Positions 6,783 to 13,567 of a DNA stretch of 17,675 nucleotides are shown in pieces. The first letter of the stretch is position 1. Each line of letters opens with the position of its first letter. A model generated the notes under the pieces. The model was not told where the DNA came from, did not search any database, and was given only the letters and a program-made list of their open reading frames with translations. A program made the translations under genes and the position numbers. The stretch comes from Thermoplasmata archaeon (GTDB lineage: Archaea; Thermoplasmatota; Thermoplasmata; Lutacidiplasmatales; UBA184): the NCBI GenBank assembly GCA_022750355.1, contig JAKIVW010000005.1, forward strand, positions 1-17,675, read 5' to 3'.

Positions 6783-7937
6783 TTAGAGGAGCTTGGTCCA
6801 GCTTCCGCCGACGAACTTCCAGGTGCCGCTCAGCGGAAGCGTGGAAGCGCCGAACCCGTCGAAGAGGAGGACGTAGTGGTCCTTCCCGTCGTACGTCATA
6901 CACGCCGAGTCCCGTGCGTTCGGGCTCGGGGAGGGCGTCAACTTGGTCCAAGAGCCTCCGGAGTAGGTCCAAGTGTCTCCCTGGACTCCCGACGAGATGA
7001 ACCCGCCGAAGAGGACGACATACCCATCTTTCGAGTCGTAGGACATCGTGGCAAAGATCCGGCCGCTCGGGTGGCTGGACGGAGCCAGCTTGGTCCAACT
7101 TCCACCCACGAAGGTCCAGGTATGGGAGATGTATCCGGTGTTCCCCTTTCCGCCGAACAGCACCACATAGCCGTCTTTCGCGTCATACGCCATGCTCGGG
7201 GCGAACGTCGCGGGAGGGTGGTGAGAATTGGTGACATTGGTCCAGACCCCACCCGCAAAGGTCCACGTGTCACTCAAGATCCCCGAGTACCCGTACCCGC
7301 CGAAGAGGACCAGGTAGCCGTCCGCTGAATCGTAAGCCATCGCGGAGTCGTACCGCGCCGGGGGCGATTGCGAGGTCGTGAGTTTGTGCCAGGCTCCCCC
7401 GATGAATTTCCAAGTGTCGTTGCTCACGCCACTCCCCGGGGCACCGCCGAAGAGGACCACGTACCCGTCCTTCGCGTCGTACGCCATGACGGCGTTGTAT
7501 CGGGCGGCCGGGTGGATGGTCGGGTGGAGCAGGGTCCACTTGCCACCGACGAATTTCGAAGTGTCGCTGAGGAGGGCGCTGGTTTTGTTGACGCCACCGA
7601 AAAGGACGACGTACCCGTCCTTGGCATCATAGGCCATCACTGCGTCCGCACGGGGCGTCGGAATGTAGGCTGAGTGTACGACCGAAGCGGCCGAGCCCGG
7701 ATGGAGCGACTGCTCGGCGTCTGCGAGGGAGACGGCCCCATCGGATCCGGTTGGAGCTGCGTGAATCGAAGGCGAGACCCCGGGCAACACCGGCGCCGCA
7801 GCCGCTAGCCCACCGAAGATCATCGATCCTACCAAGGTTGAAACGAGAAACATTCCGATCAGGACAGCCGCCATCGTCCCGCGGGACGGCATCGATACTG
7901 GGCGCCTGGGATGCTCCGTTGCGACCGACGTCCTCAT
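6783..7937 (-). CDS. Exported kelch-type six-repeat beta-propeller protein
   Basis: The protein is about 384 residues. A basic N-terminus is followed by a hydrophobic segment (about residues 22-47, MAAVLIGMFLVSTLVG...AAAAP) acting as signal peptide or membrane anchor, then a short Ala/Ser-rich linker. Six repeats of about 49 residues follow, each with the pattern (M)xYDxKDGYVVLFGG, a variable loop, then DTWxFxGGxWTxL. The last repeat (YDGKDHYVLLFDG) is the most diverged. The protein ends directly after its sixth repeat, which fits one closed six-bladed propeller. Several N-x-T/S sequons such as NKT, NDT and NVT suit a glycosylated surface protein. ATG 7937 is preferred over the adjacent GTG 7940 because GGTGA (7946-7942) lies four bases upstream. 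Its ligand or function is unknown. It may bind surface sugars or proteins. Confidence 0.88.
   Translation of the reverse strand: MRTSVATEHPRRPVSMPSRGTMAAVLIGMFLVSTLVGSMIFGGLAAAAPVLPGVSPSIHAAPTGSDGAVSLADAEQSLHPGSAASVVHSAYIPTPRADAVMAYDAKDGYVVLFGGVNKTSALLSDTSKFVGGKWTLLHPTIHPAARYNAVMAYDAKDGYVVLFGGAPGSGVSNDTWKFIGGAWHKLTTSQSPPARYDSAMAYDSADGYLVLFGGYGYSGILSDTWTFAGGVWTNVTNSHHPPATFAPSMAYDAKDGYVVLFGGKGNTGYISHTWTFVGGSWTKLAPSSHPSGRIFATMSYDSKDGYVVLFGGFISSGVQGDTWTYSGGSWTKLTPSPSPNARDSACMTYDGKDHYVLLFDGFGASTLPLSGTWKFVGGSWTKLL
6880..7645 (-). repeat. Six tandem about 147-base repeats coding kelch blades
   Basis: The DNA encoding the YDxKDGYVVLFGG core recurs near 6893, 7036, 7182, 7332, 7478 and 7629, a spacing of 143-150 bases. 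The core codons are nearly identical between copies, while the loops differ. This suggests expansion by duplication or sequence homogenisation. Confidence 0.8.
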
Positions 7938-7941
7938 CACA

Positions 7942-7946
7942 TCACC
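7942..7946 (-). promoter_or_regulatory. GGTGA ribosome binding site of the kelch gene
   Basis: GGTGA, complementary to the archaeal 16S 3' end, lies four bases before ATG 7937. It favours that ATG over GTG 7940. Confidence 0.5.
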
Positions 7947-7985
7947 GAGGGGAAATCTGCCCCGCGGCGCCGTAGCGGGTGCCCC

Positions 7986-7994
7986 GATAAGTAG
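7986..7994 (-). promoter_or_regulatory. Weak TATA-like element of the kelch gene
   Basis: The minus strand reads CTACTTATC about 52 nt upstream of ATG 7937. This would place transcription start near 7964 and leave a leader of about 27 nt carrying the GGTGA site. Confidence 0.3.
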
Positions 7995-8056
7995 CCACCG
8001 AAATGGGCGGGACAGCTCCTGCGTGAGTTGATTCCTGCCCGATCTCCAATTCGATG

Positions 8057-8078
8057 CCTCCGGCCCCCTCGCCGGAGG
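8057..8078. terminator. Perfect 8-base-pair stem-loop between two minus-strand genes
   Basis: CCTCCGGC (8057-8064) and GCCGGAGG (8071-8078) are exact inverted arms around a six-base loop. The stem lies about 120 bases past the stop of the M29-like gene and upstream of the kelch promoter element. It could end the upstream transcript. The lack of a following T-run keeps this uncertain. The rest of 7947-8200 shows no gene. Confidence 0.35.
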
Positions 8079-8200
8079 TTCTGCCTCCGCACGGACGAGG
8101 GAATGGGTTTGCCAGCCAAGGAGGCCCCTACGACGGGGGGTTCAATTCGGAGGGCGGCCACGCCCTCATCGGGGGTCGGTGGACCCCCCCTCATGCGGGC

Positions 8201-9307
8201 CTATACGATCCGACCGTCCTCGATCAGCGATTTGCCGTCGATGCTGACGTCAGCGCCTTTGACCACAGTCCAGGTTCCGAAGGGAGAGGCATTCTCTCCG
8301 CCGCGGAAGGTATTGCCGCCGATGTGGAACAGCGCGGCCCCGAGCTCCTGGTCCTCCATCTGGGGTATTTTGGTGATCTCCGGGTTCAGCCCTACGGAGA
8401 AAAAGCTGAGGCGATCCCTCCCGGCCCGGGGCGCCTTGGCGTAGGCCGCCTCGGTCGGCCCGCCGCCGGATTCGTAGGATTGTTCGGTCAAGTGCCCGTC
8501 GACAAAGGTCCATCGAGTTCCGGTGACGGGTCCGGCGTCCGGGTAGGTCGTGTGGTTCCCGACGATCGTTCCGTCGGCCGACTGGTGATCGATGGAGAGA
8601 CCCACGACCCCGCCGGGAATCGTGGCCATGTTGTTTCCCGCCTTCAGATCGGCGGCATCCACGACGGCATCATCGAGCAGGATGGGGAACTTCCCCAGAC
8701 GGAAGGAGACCTCCGTACCGTTCGAATGGCTCACTTTCACGAGTTTTCCCTTGCGGAGCCGATTGGCCACTCGAGTCCCCATTCGATGGAGGTCGGCCGG
8801 AGGCACCAGGCTGGCACGGGCCATCTCGTCTCGCCACGCGTCCAGGTCCAACTTCCATCGGTCCGCGGCGAGTTGGCTGGTTCGACCCAAATATAACCGC
8901 GCCCCGCGGATCTTTGCCTTGGCCGCACGACGATACCATTCTTGGTTGTAGGCGGCGACTCCCGCCTGCTGCTTGGGAGGGATATCATCAAATCGAGGCC
9001 ATTCGGAGGGGCCGAAGAAGAACACGTAGGCGGCCGTCTTTCCCAAGGCGGCCCACTCGTGCGCACCCACTCGGCCGGTGTGGCGTGACTGTCCCGTCTT
9101 CAAGGCATCCCAGAAGGATTCCTCGTCCTCGTAGAGCATCAAGGGGTTGGCCCCCATCCGGCGGGCTTCGACGACAAACGGCTTGGCCCAGGGGAGGGAC
9201 TCGGACCAGGCTTCGATAACGACATTCTCCCCTTTCCGGATTCGAAGGGTATTCGAGAGGACGTTTTGCGCGACTTTCGTGGCCAATTCTGGGGAGGGGT
9301 CGGACAT
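8201..9307 (-). CDS. M29 aminopeptidase-like protein with apparently missing metal ligands
   Basis: The 368-residue protein has the length and layout of the M29 (aminopeptidase T/AmpS) family. The N-domain has NTLRIRKGENVVIEAW (19-34) and EARRMGANPLMLYEDE (47-62). The C-domain has VSHSNGTEVSF, an IPGG turn (230-233), FSVGLNPEI (303-311) and GAALFHIGGN (323-332). Known M29 enzymes are two-metal cytosolic aminopeptidases. Here the glutamate expected after the PGG turn appears to be V234, and the usual H-x-D near the C-terminus appears as F343-G-T345 (ASPFGTW). If the alignment by eye is right, the metal site is incomplete, so the protein may be a non-peptidase relative or use other residues. 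No signal peptide is seen. It is divergent from the DUF457 gene. Confidence 0.8.
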   Translation of the reverse strand: MSDPSPELATKVAQNVLSNTLRIRKGENVVIEAWSESLPWAKPFVVEARRMGANPLMLYEDEESFWDALKTGQSRHTGRVGAHEWAALGKTAAYVFFFGPSEWPRFDDIPPKQQAGVAAYNQEWYRRAAKAKIRGARLYLGRTSQLAADRWKLDLDAWRDEMARASLVPPADLHRMGTRVANRLRKGKLVKVSHSNGTEVSFRLGKFPILLDDAVVDAADLKAGNNMATIPGGVVGLSIDHQSADGTIVGNHTTYPDAGPVTGTRWTFVDGHLTEQSYESGGGPTEAAYAKAPRAGRDRLSFFSVGLNPEITKIPQMEDQELGAALFHIGGNTFRGGENASPFGTWTVVKGADVSIDGKSLIEDGRIV

Positions 9308-9526
9308 GGCGCACCGAACCGTTCCACTCTACTTGAAGTCGTCACCGTCGACGCGCTTCCAGGGCGGCTTCGGCCCTCCCTTCCAAGCAGTTTCCGGATG
9401 TGATTCGATGGCCGAAGAGCGACCGCAGAAGCGCCTAGACCTTGGGATTCACGGGGGAGGGCCGACCCACCCGGTGGGGACGGCTCTCACGGAGCCGCGT
9501 GGCCCAAGGTCATCGCCTCGATGGGC

Positions 9527-9535
9527 AACATAATC
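9527..9535 (+). promoter_or_regulatory. TATA-like element of the DUF457 hydrolase gene
   Basis: AACATAATC is centred about 44 nt before TTG 9575. A start of transcription near 9557 would leave the GGAGAGG site inside a short leader. The surrounding 9308-9526 stretch also holds a CGGCTC/GAGCCG hairpin near 9481-9497, and I see no gene in it. Confidence 0.35.
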
Positions 9536-9561
9536 CGTGCCGTCGAGTGAACGCCGACGGC

Positions 9562-9568
9562 GGAGAGG
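9562..9568 (+). promoter_or_regulatory. Shine-Dalgarno site deciding a TTG start
   Basis: GGAGAGG lies six bases before TTG 9575. No ATG or GTG is available at the family start position, so this site supports the rare start codon. Confidence 0.5.
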
Positions 9569-9574
9569 GTCGGA

Positions 9575-10561
9575 TTGGATCTGTTCACGCACGTCATTTT
9601 CGCCTATCTCCTGTCCTTCATCATCTGGGGACCGGCCGCTCCCCAGTTCATTGCGGCCGGAGCCCTGGCGGGCGGCCTCCCCGATGCCGATGTTCTTCTC
9701 TTCCCGTTGACTCGCTGGATCCCTGCGCTCCACCACCGCGGCGCCGTCCATACGGTCGTCGGGGTGACGATCATCGCGGCCGTGGGGAGCCTCCTGGTCC
9801 CCTACCTCCCCTACTTCACGCATGCCTCAACCCTGTGGTACTTCGTGGCCATGGAGATCGGGGGCCTCTCCCACCTCGCGCTCGATGGATTCACGAATTA
9901 CTCCGTCCGACCCCTCCTTCCGTTTTCCGGTCGACATTTCCGGTTGAACGCCGATGTCGCCGTGAGTCTTGTCACGATGGCCCTCACCGGGGTGACCCTG
10001 GTCGTCCTCATTCTCGAACACGGAACCGTCCCCTTCGGGGTCTGGGAGGAGACGGCCTGGATCCTCGTTGGGGTCTACGGCGGCTACTTGGTGTTGCGGG
10101 GCTTCGCGCGTTGGCGGGCGGGGCTCCTCCGTCGGAAATTCGGGTATGCAGAGGTCCTGCCCAGCACGAACCCGTGGAAATGGCTGTTGTTGGAGGAGGT
10201 CGAAACCCCGGAACGGTACCACATCCGATTCCATCGCCTCATGTTGGGTTCTGGGATGACTGGAACTGATCGAACGTTGGACATCGCCAAGGTGGCCCCT
10301 GTTCCGGGTCCGGTCTCATCCGCACAGGCCGCGCTCGAGCGCACCTACATTCCTGCCATGGCCGAGAGCGAATGGTTGGCCGAGAGCTACCACTTTGGCG
10401 AGGCGGTCGAAAAGGGAGGGGTTTTCGAAGTCTGGTGGTACATCGTCAGCCAGGCTGCCGGACGACGCGCGTACGGAGTGCATGGGGAGATCGATCGAGC
10501 AACTGGAACCACTCGATTGAAATCGGGCTTCATGCGACTTCCAACGGCCGGTCCGATGTGA
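9575..10561 (+). CDS. Membrane-bound metal-dependent hydrolase, YdjM/DUF457 family
   Basis: The 328-residue integral membrane protein has the conserved metal-binding pattern of the YdjM (DUF457) family: H6 in the first helix, LPDAD (35-39), HHRGAVHT (53-60), HLALD (100-104) and the RPLLPFSGRHF turn (112-122). Hydrophobic segments lie near residues 5-32, 57-78, 85-100, 128-148 and 160-177. A soluble C-terminal domain of about 130 residues follows (VETPERYHIRFHRLM...GVHGEIDRATGTTRL), predicted to be on one membrane face. Family members are thought to be phospholipase-like or hydrolytic, with no settled substrate. The start is TTG 9575, supported by GGAGAGG (9562-9568) six bases upstream and by MDLFTHVIFAYLL matching the family start. 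Confidence 0.87.
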   Translation: MDLFTHVIFAYLLSFIIWGPAAPQFIAAGALAGGLPDADVLLFPLTRWIPALHHRGAVHTVVGVTIIAAVGSLLVPYLPYFTHASTLWYFVAMEIGGLSHLALDGFTNYSVRPLLPFSGRHFRLNADVAVSLVTMALTGVTLVVLILEHGTVPFGVWEETAWILVGVYGGYLVLRGFARWRAGLLRRKFGYAEVLPSTNPWKWLLLEEVETPERYHIRFHRLMLGSGMTGTDRTLDIAKVAPVPGPVSSAQAALERTYIPAMAESEWLAESYHFGEAVEKGGVFEVWWYIVSQAAGRRAYGVHGEIDRATGTTRLKSGFMRLPTAGPM

Positions 10562-10657
10562 ACGAGTCCGGTCGGCGAGTACTGATGAGCCGGAAATTTC
10601 CCAAACCCGGTACCAAGAGGAAAGGTGCGCTAGGGGGAACACCATTCGGCCAGACTT

Positions 10658-10666
10658 CATCTATCG
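10658..10666 (+). promoter_or_regulatory. Weak TATA-like element before the VapB-like gene
   Basis: CATCTATCG is centred about 27 nt before ATG 10689, consistent with a leaderless transcript. No Shine-Dalgarno site is evident before that ATG. Confidence 0.25.
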
Positions 10667-10688
10667 GATTGCAGTTGTCGTAGGTCGC

Positions 10689-10928
10689 ATGACTCGCGTT
10701 CAGTTCCAAATCCCTGAATCGGAGTATCGTCTCCTTCGGAAGCGAGCCGTTGCCACTGGATTACCGCTGGGGAAAATCATTCGGCAGGCCCTCCATGCCT
10801 ACCTTTCGAGCGAGTTAGTCAATCCTCACGACCCGATCTTTCAGATGTTCCCGCTCGGTTCGAGCGGGAAGCGAGGGCATCGCACCGCTCGACACCACGA
10901 CGATCTACTCTACGAACCCGCCCGGTGA
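10689..10928 (+). CDS. VapB-like ribbon-helix-helix antitoxin
   Basis: The 79-residue protein begins with a ribbon-helix-helix fold: the strand TRVQFQIPESEYRLLRKRA, a turn at ATGLPLGK, and the second helix IIRQALHAYLSSEL. The C-terminal half (about 46-79) has DPIFQMFPLGSSGKRGHRTARHHDDLLYE, which matches the toxin-binding tail of VapB antitoxins (DPIF...RT..HD..LY). VapB proteins bind their own promoter and neutralise a PIN-domain RNase, VapC. A VapC gene normally follows with a few bases of overlap. Here only a 31-codon frame follows, so the antitoxin appears orphaned. Start ATG 10689 gives the expected N-terminal strand. Confidence 0.82.
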   Translation: MTRVQFQIPESEYRLLRKRAVATGLPLGKIIRQALHAYLSSELVNPHDPIFQMFPLGSSGKRGHRTARHHDDLLYEPAR

Positions 10929-11020
10929 ATCTCGCGGATTCGAGCGAGCTGTCGACCACACTCGACTTCACCCTTCACGATTATGCAACGCCTATCGCCC
11001 TTTGCCCGTGCGTCGGATAG
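10925..11020 (+). pseudogene. Possible VapC (PIN-domain) remnant
   Basis: GTG 10925 overlaps the TGA stop of the VapB-like gene as a GTGA junction, the usual vapBC arrangement. It reads VNLADSSEL, resembling the first PIN strand with its DSS metal-binding motif. Similarity fades after about nine codons and the frame stops at TAG 11018-11020, whereas an intact VapC has about 130 residues. No continuation of a PIN domain was recognised in the other two frames up to 11319. It may be a decayed toxin or a chance resemblance. Confidence 0.35.
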
Positions 11021-11278
11021 AGGGCGACTGGAAATCGGGGGGGACGAGCCGTCTCCTCACCGAGGCCGCAACGAGCGGTTGCTGTCATATCGGGCTCACC
11101 CCGGAAACTGTTACGGAAGTCATTTCGGTTTGATACACGACGGACCTCGGGGTGAGGCAACCCCTCCAGAGACCCGGAGCCGCTCCGGTCGAGGGCGGAC
11201 TGCGTCCCCGAATCGGGCCGGAGACTTGCCGCCCACGGGATTCGAGCGCTCGGTGCGGAACTTGCGCGATTGGCTGCC
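11021..11278. other. Intergenic region without a recognisable gene
   Basis: The bases between the VapC-like remnant and the permease promoter contain only a small GGGGT/ACCCC hairpin near 11150-11166. Open frames here are Arg/Ser-rich and do not resemble protein families. Decayed toxin sequence could be present. Confidence 0.4.
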
Positions 11279-11287
11279 TTTAGATAG
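11279..11287 (+). promoter_or_regulatory. TATA-box-like element of the TSUP permease gene
   Basis: TTTAGATAG is centred about 37 nt before ATG 11320, giving a predicted leader of roughly 12 nt. Confidence 0.45.
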
Positions 11288-11319
11288 GGAAAGTCGGGGT
11301 TTGCGCCGAGCCAATACGT

Positions 11320-12297
11320 ATGATTCCCATCAACAATCTTTGGCTCGCCCTGCTCGCGTTCGGGGCCGCCATCATCAACGGCGCGGTGGGGTACGGGTTC
11401 TCTTCCACCGTTACGCCAATCGCTATTCTCTGGTATTCGAACAAGGTTCTGAACCCCGCCCTGGTCATCGTCGAGGTCGTCGTCAACATCGCCCTCCTCA
11501 CCCGCGAGCGGAAGCACATCTCGGCGACGTGGGCTCGGGCTCGGCCCGTCGTGCTGACGCTGCTCCCCGGGGTGATCCTCGGTACGATCGGGTTGGCCTA
11601 CCTTGCGGTCAACGACGTGAAGGTCGTGGTCTACGTCGTACTGTTCCCACTCATCATCCTGCAACTCTGGGGCTACTACCGCCCCTTCAAGAACGAACGC
11701 CGCAGCGCGGCGGCGGTCGGACCGGGAATCGGGTTCCTGTATTCGCTCACGACCATCTCCGGGCCGCCGCTCGCGCTGTTCCTCCGAAACCAGGGTATGT
11801 CCAAGAACGAGTTCCGATGCACCATCGCCCAGATCCGGGTCGCGGAATCCTCGCTCACGCTCGCCACATACTTCGCCTTCGATGGGCTCCTCGGAACCAA
11901 CCTCATCTCCTTCCCCGCGGTCAGCTTGCTCCCGTACCTGTTCATTCCCGTGCTCATCGGTGTCCCGTTGGGCACCCTCCTGCTGGGGGCTGTTTCGCCG
12001 GAATTCTTCCGACGCTTCGTCATGTCCGTCGACGGGATCTTCGTCTCCTACGGACTCTCCCGGGTGATCATTGCCCTCAAGTGGGTGACCACGGACCAGG
12101 GCAACTTCATCCTCGGGGTACTGCTGCTCCTCGTCGCCATCCTTTCGTGGGTCTCTCTCAATCGGGTGGTGCGGCAATCCCTCCCCCTGCCGGGGGGACC
12201 CGGAGGTCCCGGTACGCTCGCCGGCCCGTCGACGACCCGGGCCGCGGCGTCAATGGACGGCTCGCAGCCTGCCGGGGATTCCTTCTCCGGAACCTAA
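11320..12297 (+). CDS. TSUP family permease (TauE/SafE type)
   Basis: The 325-residue polytopic membrane protein has about eight hydrophobic segments. The two halves each carry the TSUP signature. In the first it is INGAVGYGFSSTVTPI (19-34). In the second it is GPGIGFLYSLTTISGPPLALFLRNQGMS (about residues 136-164). TSUP proteins export or import sulfite, sulfoacetate, thiosulfate or other small organic anions. The substrate cannot be read from sequence and no sulfur-metabolism gene is adjacent. The C-terminal 35 residues are Gly/Pro/Ser-rich, probably a disordered cytoplasmic tail. ATG 11320 begins directly before the first membrane helix. Two long overlapping frames, one on each strand, are shadows of this gene. 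Confidence 0.9.
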   Translation: MIPINNLWLALLAFGAAIINGAVGYGFSSTVTPIAILWYSNKVLNPALVIVEVVVNIALLTRERKHISATWARARPVVLTLLPGVILGTIGLAYLAVNDVKVVVYVVLFPLIILQLWGYYRPFKNERRSAAAVGPGIGFLYSLTTISGPPLALFLRNQGMSKNEFRCTIAQIRVAESSLTLATYFAFDGLLGTNLISFPAVSLLPYLFIPVLIGVPLGTLLLGAVSPEFFRRFVMSVDGIFVSYGLSRVIIALKWVTTDQGNFILGVLLLLVAILSWVSLNRVVRQSLPLPGGPGGPGTLAGPSTTRAAASMDGSQPAGDSFSGT

Positions 12298-12475
12298 CGT
12301 CGAAAACCCTGCTCAAGGGGTATGTGCAACAGACGTTGCACCTCCCTTCGAACCACTGCGGGTCGATTTGTGCTCTGGATTCGAAGCGCGGGACTCCCCA
12401 CGGCCGTGCCGGCCATTCCCGCCCCACCCGGACTGCGGTCTGGGGGAATCCGCCGGGAGTGAGGGGGGACGGAAA

Positions 12476-12850
12476 TCACCTTGACTGGAACATACCGATC
12501 TGGACATCCCCGGGGGCGTGAACGACCGCATGCCAACCCAGGCCCGGGATTTCGGTCTTCGGCATCACCACGTGGGCGCCTTCCTTCTCGGCGGCCCGGA
12601 GCGATTCCTCCAAGTTCGCGACCGTCACGAACGCGATCGTCGAGGGGGGCTGGCCCGGCTCGAGGCCCCCCACGCCGGTCGCGGCTCCGCGCACATCTAG
12701 GTCGTTACGAACCGCGTAATTTCCCATCTCGGGGCCCAAGAGGTCGAAATGGAACCCGAGCACTTTTTCGAAGAATCGGCGGGTCGCGTTCGGGTCCTTC
12801 GACAGGTACTGGACGTGGTCGGTCGTCGCGACCGGCACGGGATGCGTCAT
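12476..12850 (-). CDS. VOC (glyoxalase/dioxygenase) superfamily protein
   Basis: The 124-residue protein has two beta-alpha-beta-beta-beta modules of the vicinal oxygen chelate fold: DHVQYLSKDPNATRRFFEKVLGF (11-33) and TVANLEESLRAAEKEGAHVVMPKTEI (76-101), ending with HAPGDVQIGMFQ. H12 sits at the usual first metal-ligand position. The last position, normally Glu in the family, appears as Gln122, so metal binding may be altered or absent. A GGAGGGGG stretch lies shortly before ATG 12850. It follows the metallopeptidase-like gene on the same strand after 61 bases and may be co-transcribed. The substrate is unknown. Confidence 0.88.
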   Translation of the reverse strand: MTHPVPVATTDHVQYLSKDPNATRRFFEKVLGFHFDLLGPEMGNYAVRNDLDVRGAATGVGGLEPGQPPSTIAFVTVANLEESLRAAEKEGAHVVMPKTEIPGLGWHAVVHAPGDVQIGMFQSR

Positions 12851-12911
12851 CGCTGGGTCCCCCTCCCCGGACGCGGGTTTCCTACGGTTCTCGCCGGCAT
12901 CGTGGCTCCCG

Positions 12912-13451
12912 CTATTTCCGCAACCGCTTTCGATGGGCCTTGGCCCGAGACGGTTTCCCGACCAACCCGCAATGCCGCGCGAGCCGCTGGTGCTCTTTCG
13001 GGCTGATCCATTCGACCTTGAGATAGTCGAGGAGTTGCTTCTTGGTCATTCCGATGCGCTGGCCCTCCTTGACGGTGAATCGGTACGCTTCGATCTCCGA
13101 CGGGGCGTCGACGTAGCTGAGCTTGGGGTAGAACAGTGGTTTGCCCTTCTTGAACTGCTTCACATGACACAGTTCGTGGACGATGTCGAGGTAGACCGTC
13201 CGAAACTCGGAGTCACTGAGGTGGTGGGAGCTGATCAACAAATGTCCGTCGATGTCGCTGGTTCCCATGTACCCGAAACGAGCCGAGAAGAATTCGACCT
13301 TGAGCGATTTGAGGATGCGGCTGGTTTGCTTTCCAAACAGGCCCTGGATGGCCGGCACCGACTCGAATCCGTGGAAGAACTTCAGGAAGGGGAGTAGTTT
13401 GGTCGGGGCTTTCCGTTCGATGCGCACTCCCAGGCCCGATTCCACTGACAT
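12912..13451 (-). CDS. Small zincin-type metallopeptidase-like protein (HExxH)
   Basis: The 179-residue protein contains HELCH (92-96) in the helix DIVHELCHVKQF. About 25 residues downstream is PSEIEAYR (117-124), where E119 or E121 could be the third zinc ligand, the layout of a gluzincin. The preceding strand HLLISSHHLSD matches the edge strand before the active helix. No signal peptide, membrane segment or propeptide is visible. The C-terminus is Lys/Arg-rich (KPSRAKAHRKRLRK) and may bind nucleic acid. Archaeal minigluzincins have a similar size, but the subfamily is not certain. GGAAGGA directly abuts ATG 13451 and lies six bases before GTG 13445, so GTG may be the true start. It is upstream of the VOC gene on the same strand. 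Confidence 0.75.
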   Translation of the reverse strand: MSVESGLGVRIERKAPTKLLPFLKFFHGFESVPAIQGLFGKQTSRILKSLKVEFFSARFGYMGTSDIDGHLLISSHHLSDSEFRTVYLDIVHELCHVKQFKKGKPLFYPKLSYVDAPSEIEAYRFTVKEGQRIGMTKKQLLDYLKVEWISPKEHQRLARHCGLVGKPSRAKAHRKRLRK

Positions 13452-13567
13452 TCCTTCCGACTCCGTCCGCGGGTAGGAGGGCGAGGACTAAGCGGCTTCG
13501 GCCGGGTACCGGGCCCGTTCGTCGTTGCGAGGATCGGTCGGAGTGCGATGGCCCGTCGGACGGTCGA

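Noticed and set aside
8054..10269. Long plus-strand frames over 8054-8896 and 9442-10269
   Set aside because: The first is antisense to the M29-like gene. The second overlaps the DUF457 gene in another frame.
10983..11319. A protein gene between the VapB-like gene and the permease
   Set aside because: All frames are low-complexity, Arg/Ser/Gly-rich or interrupted, and none has a convincing start with a ribosome site.
10981..12177. A 398-codon minus-strand open frame rich in Asp, Glu and Arg
   Set aside because: It is antisense to the permease. The charged composition mirrors the hydrophobic codons of the real gene.
10983..12521. A 512-codon plus-strand open frame
   Set aside because: It overlaps the TSUP permease in another frame and is Arg/Pro/Gly-rich with no recognisable domain. 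The permease has clear membrane segments and signatures.
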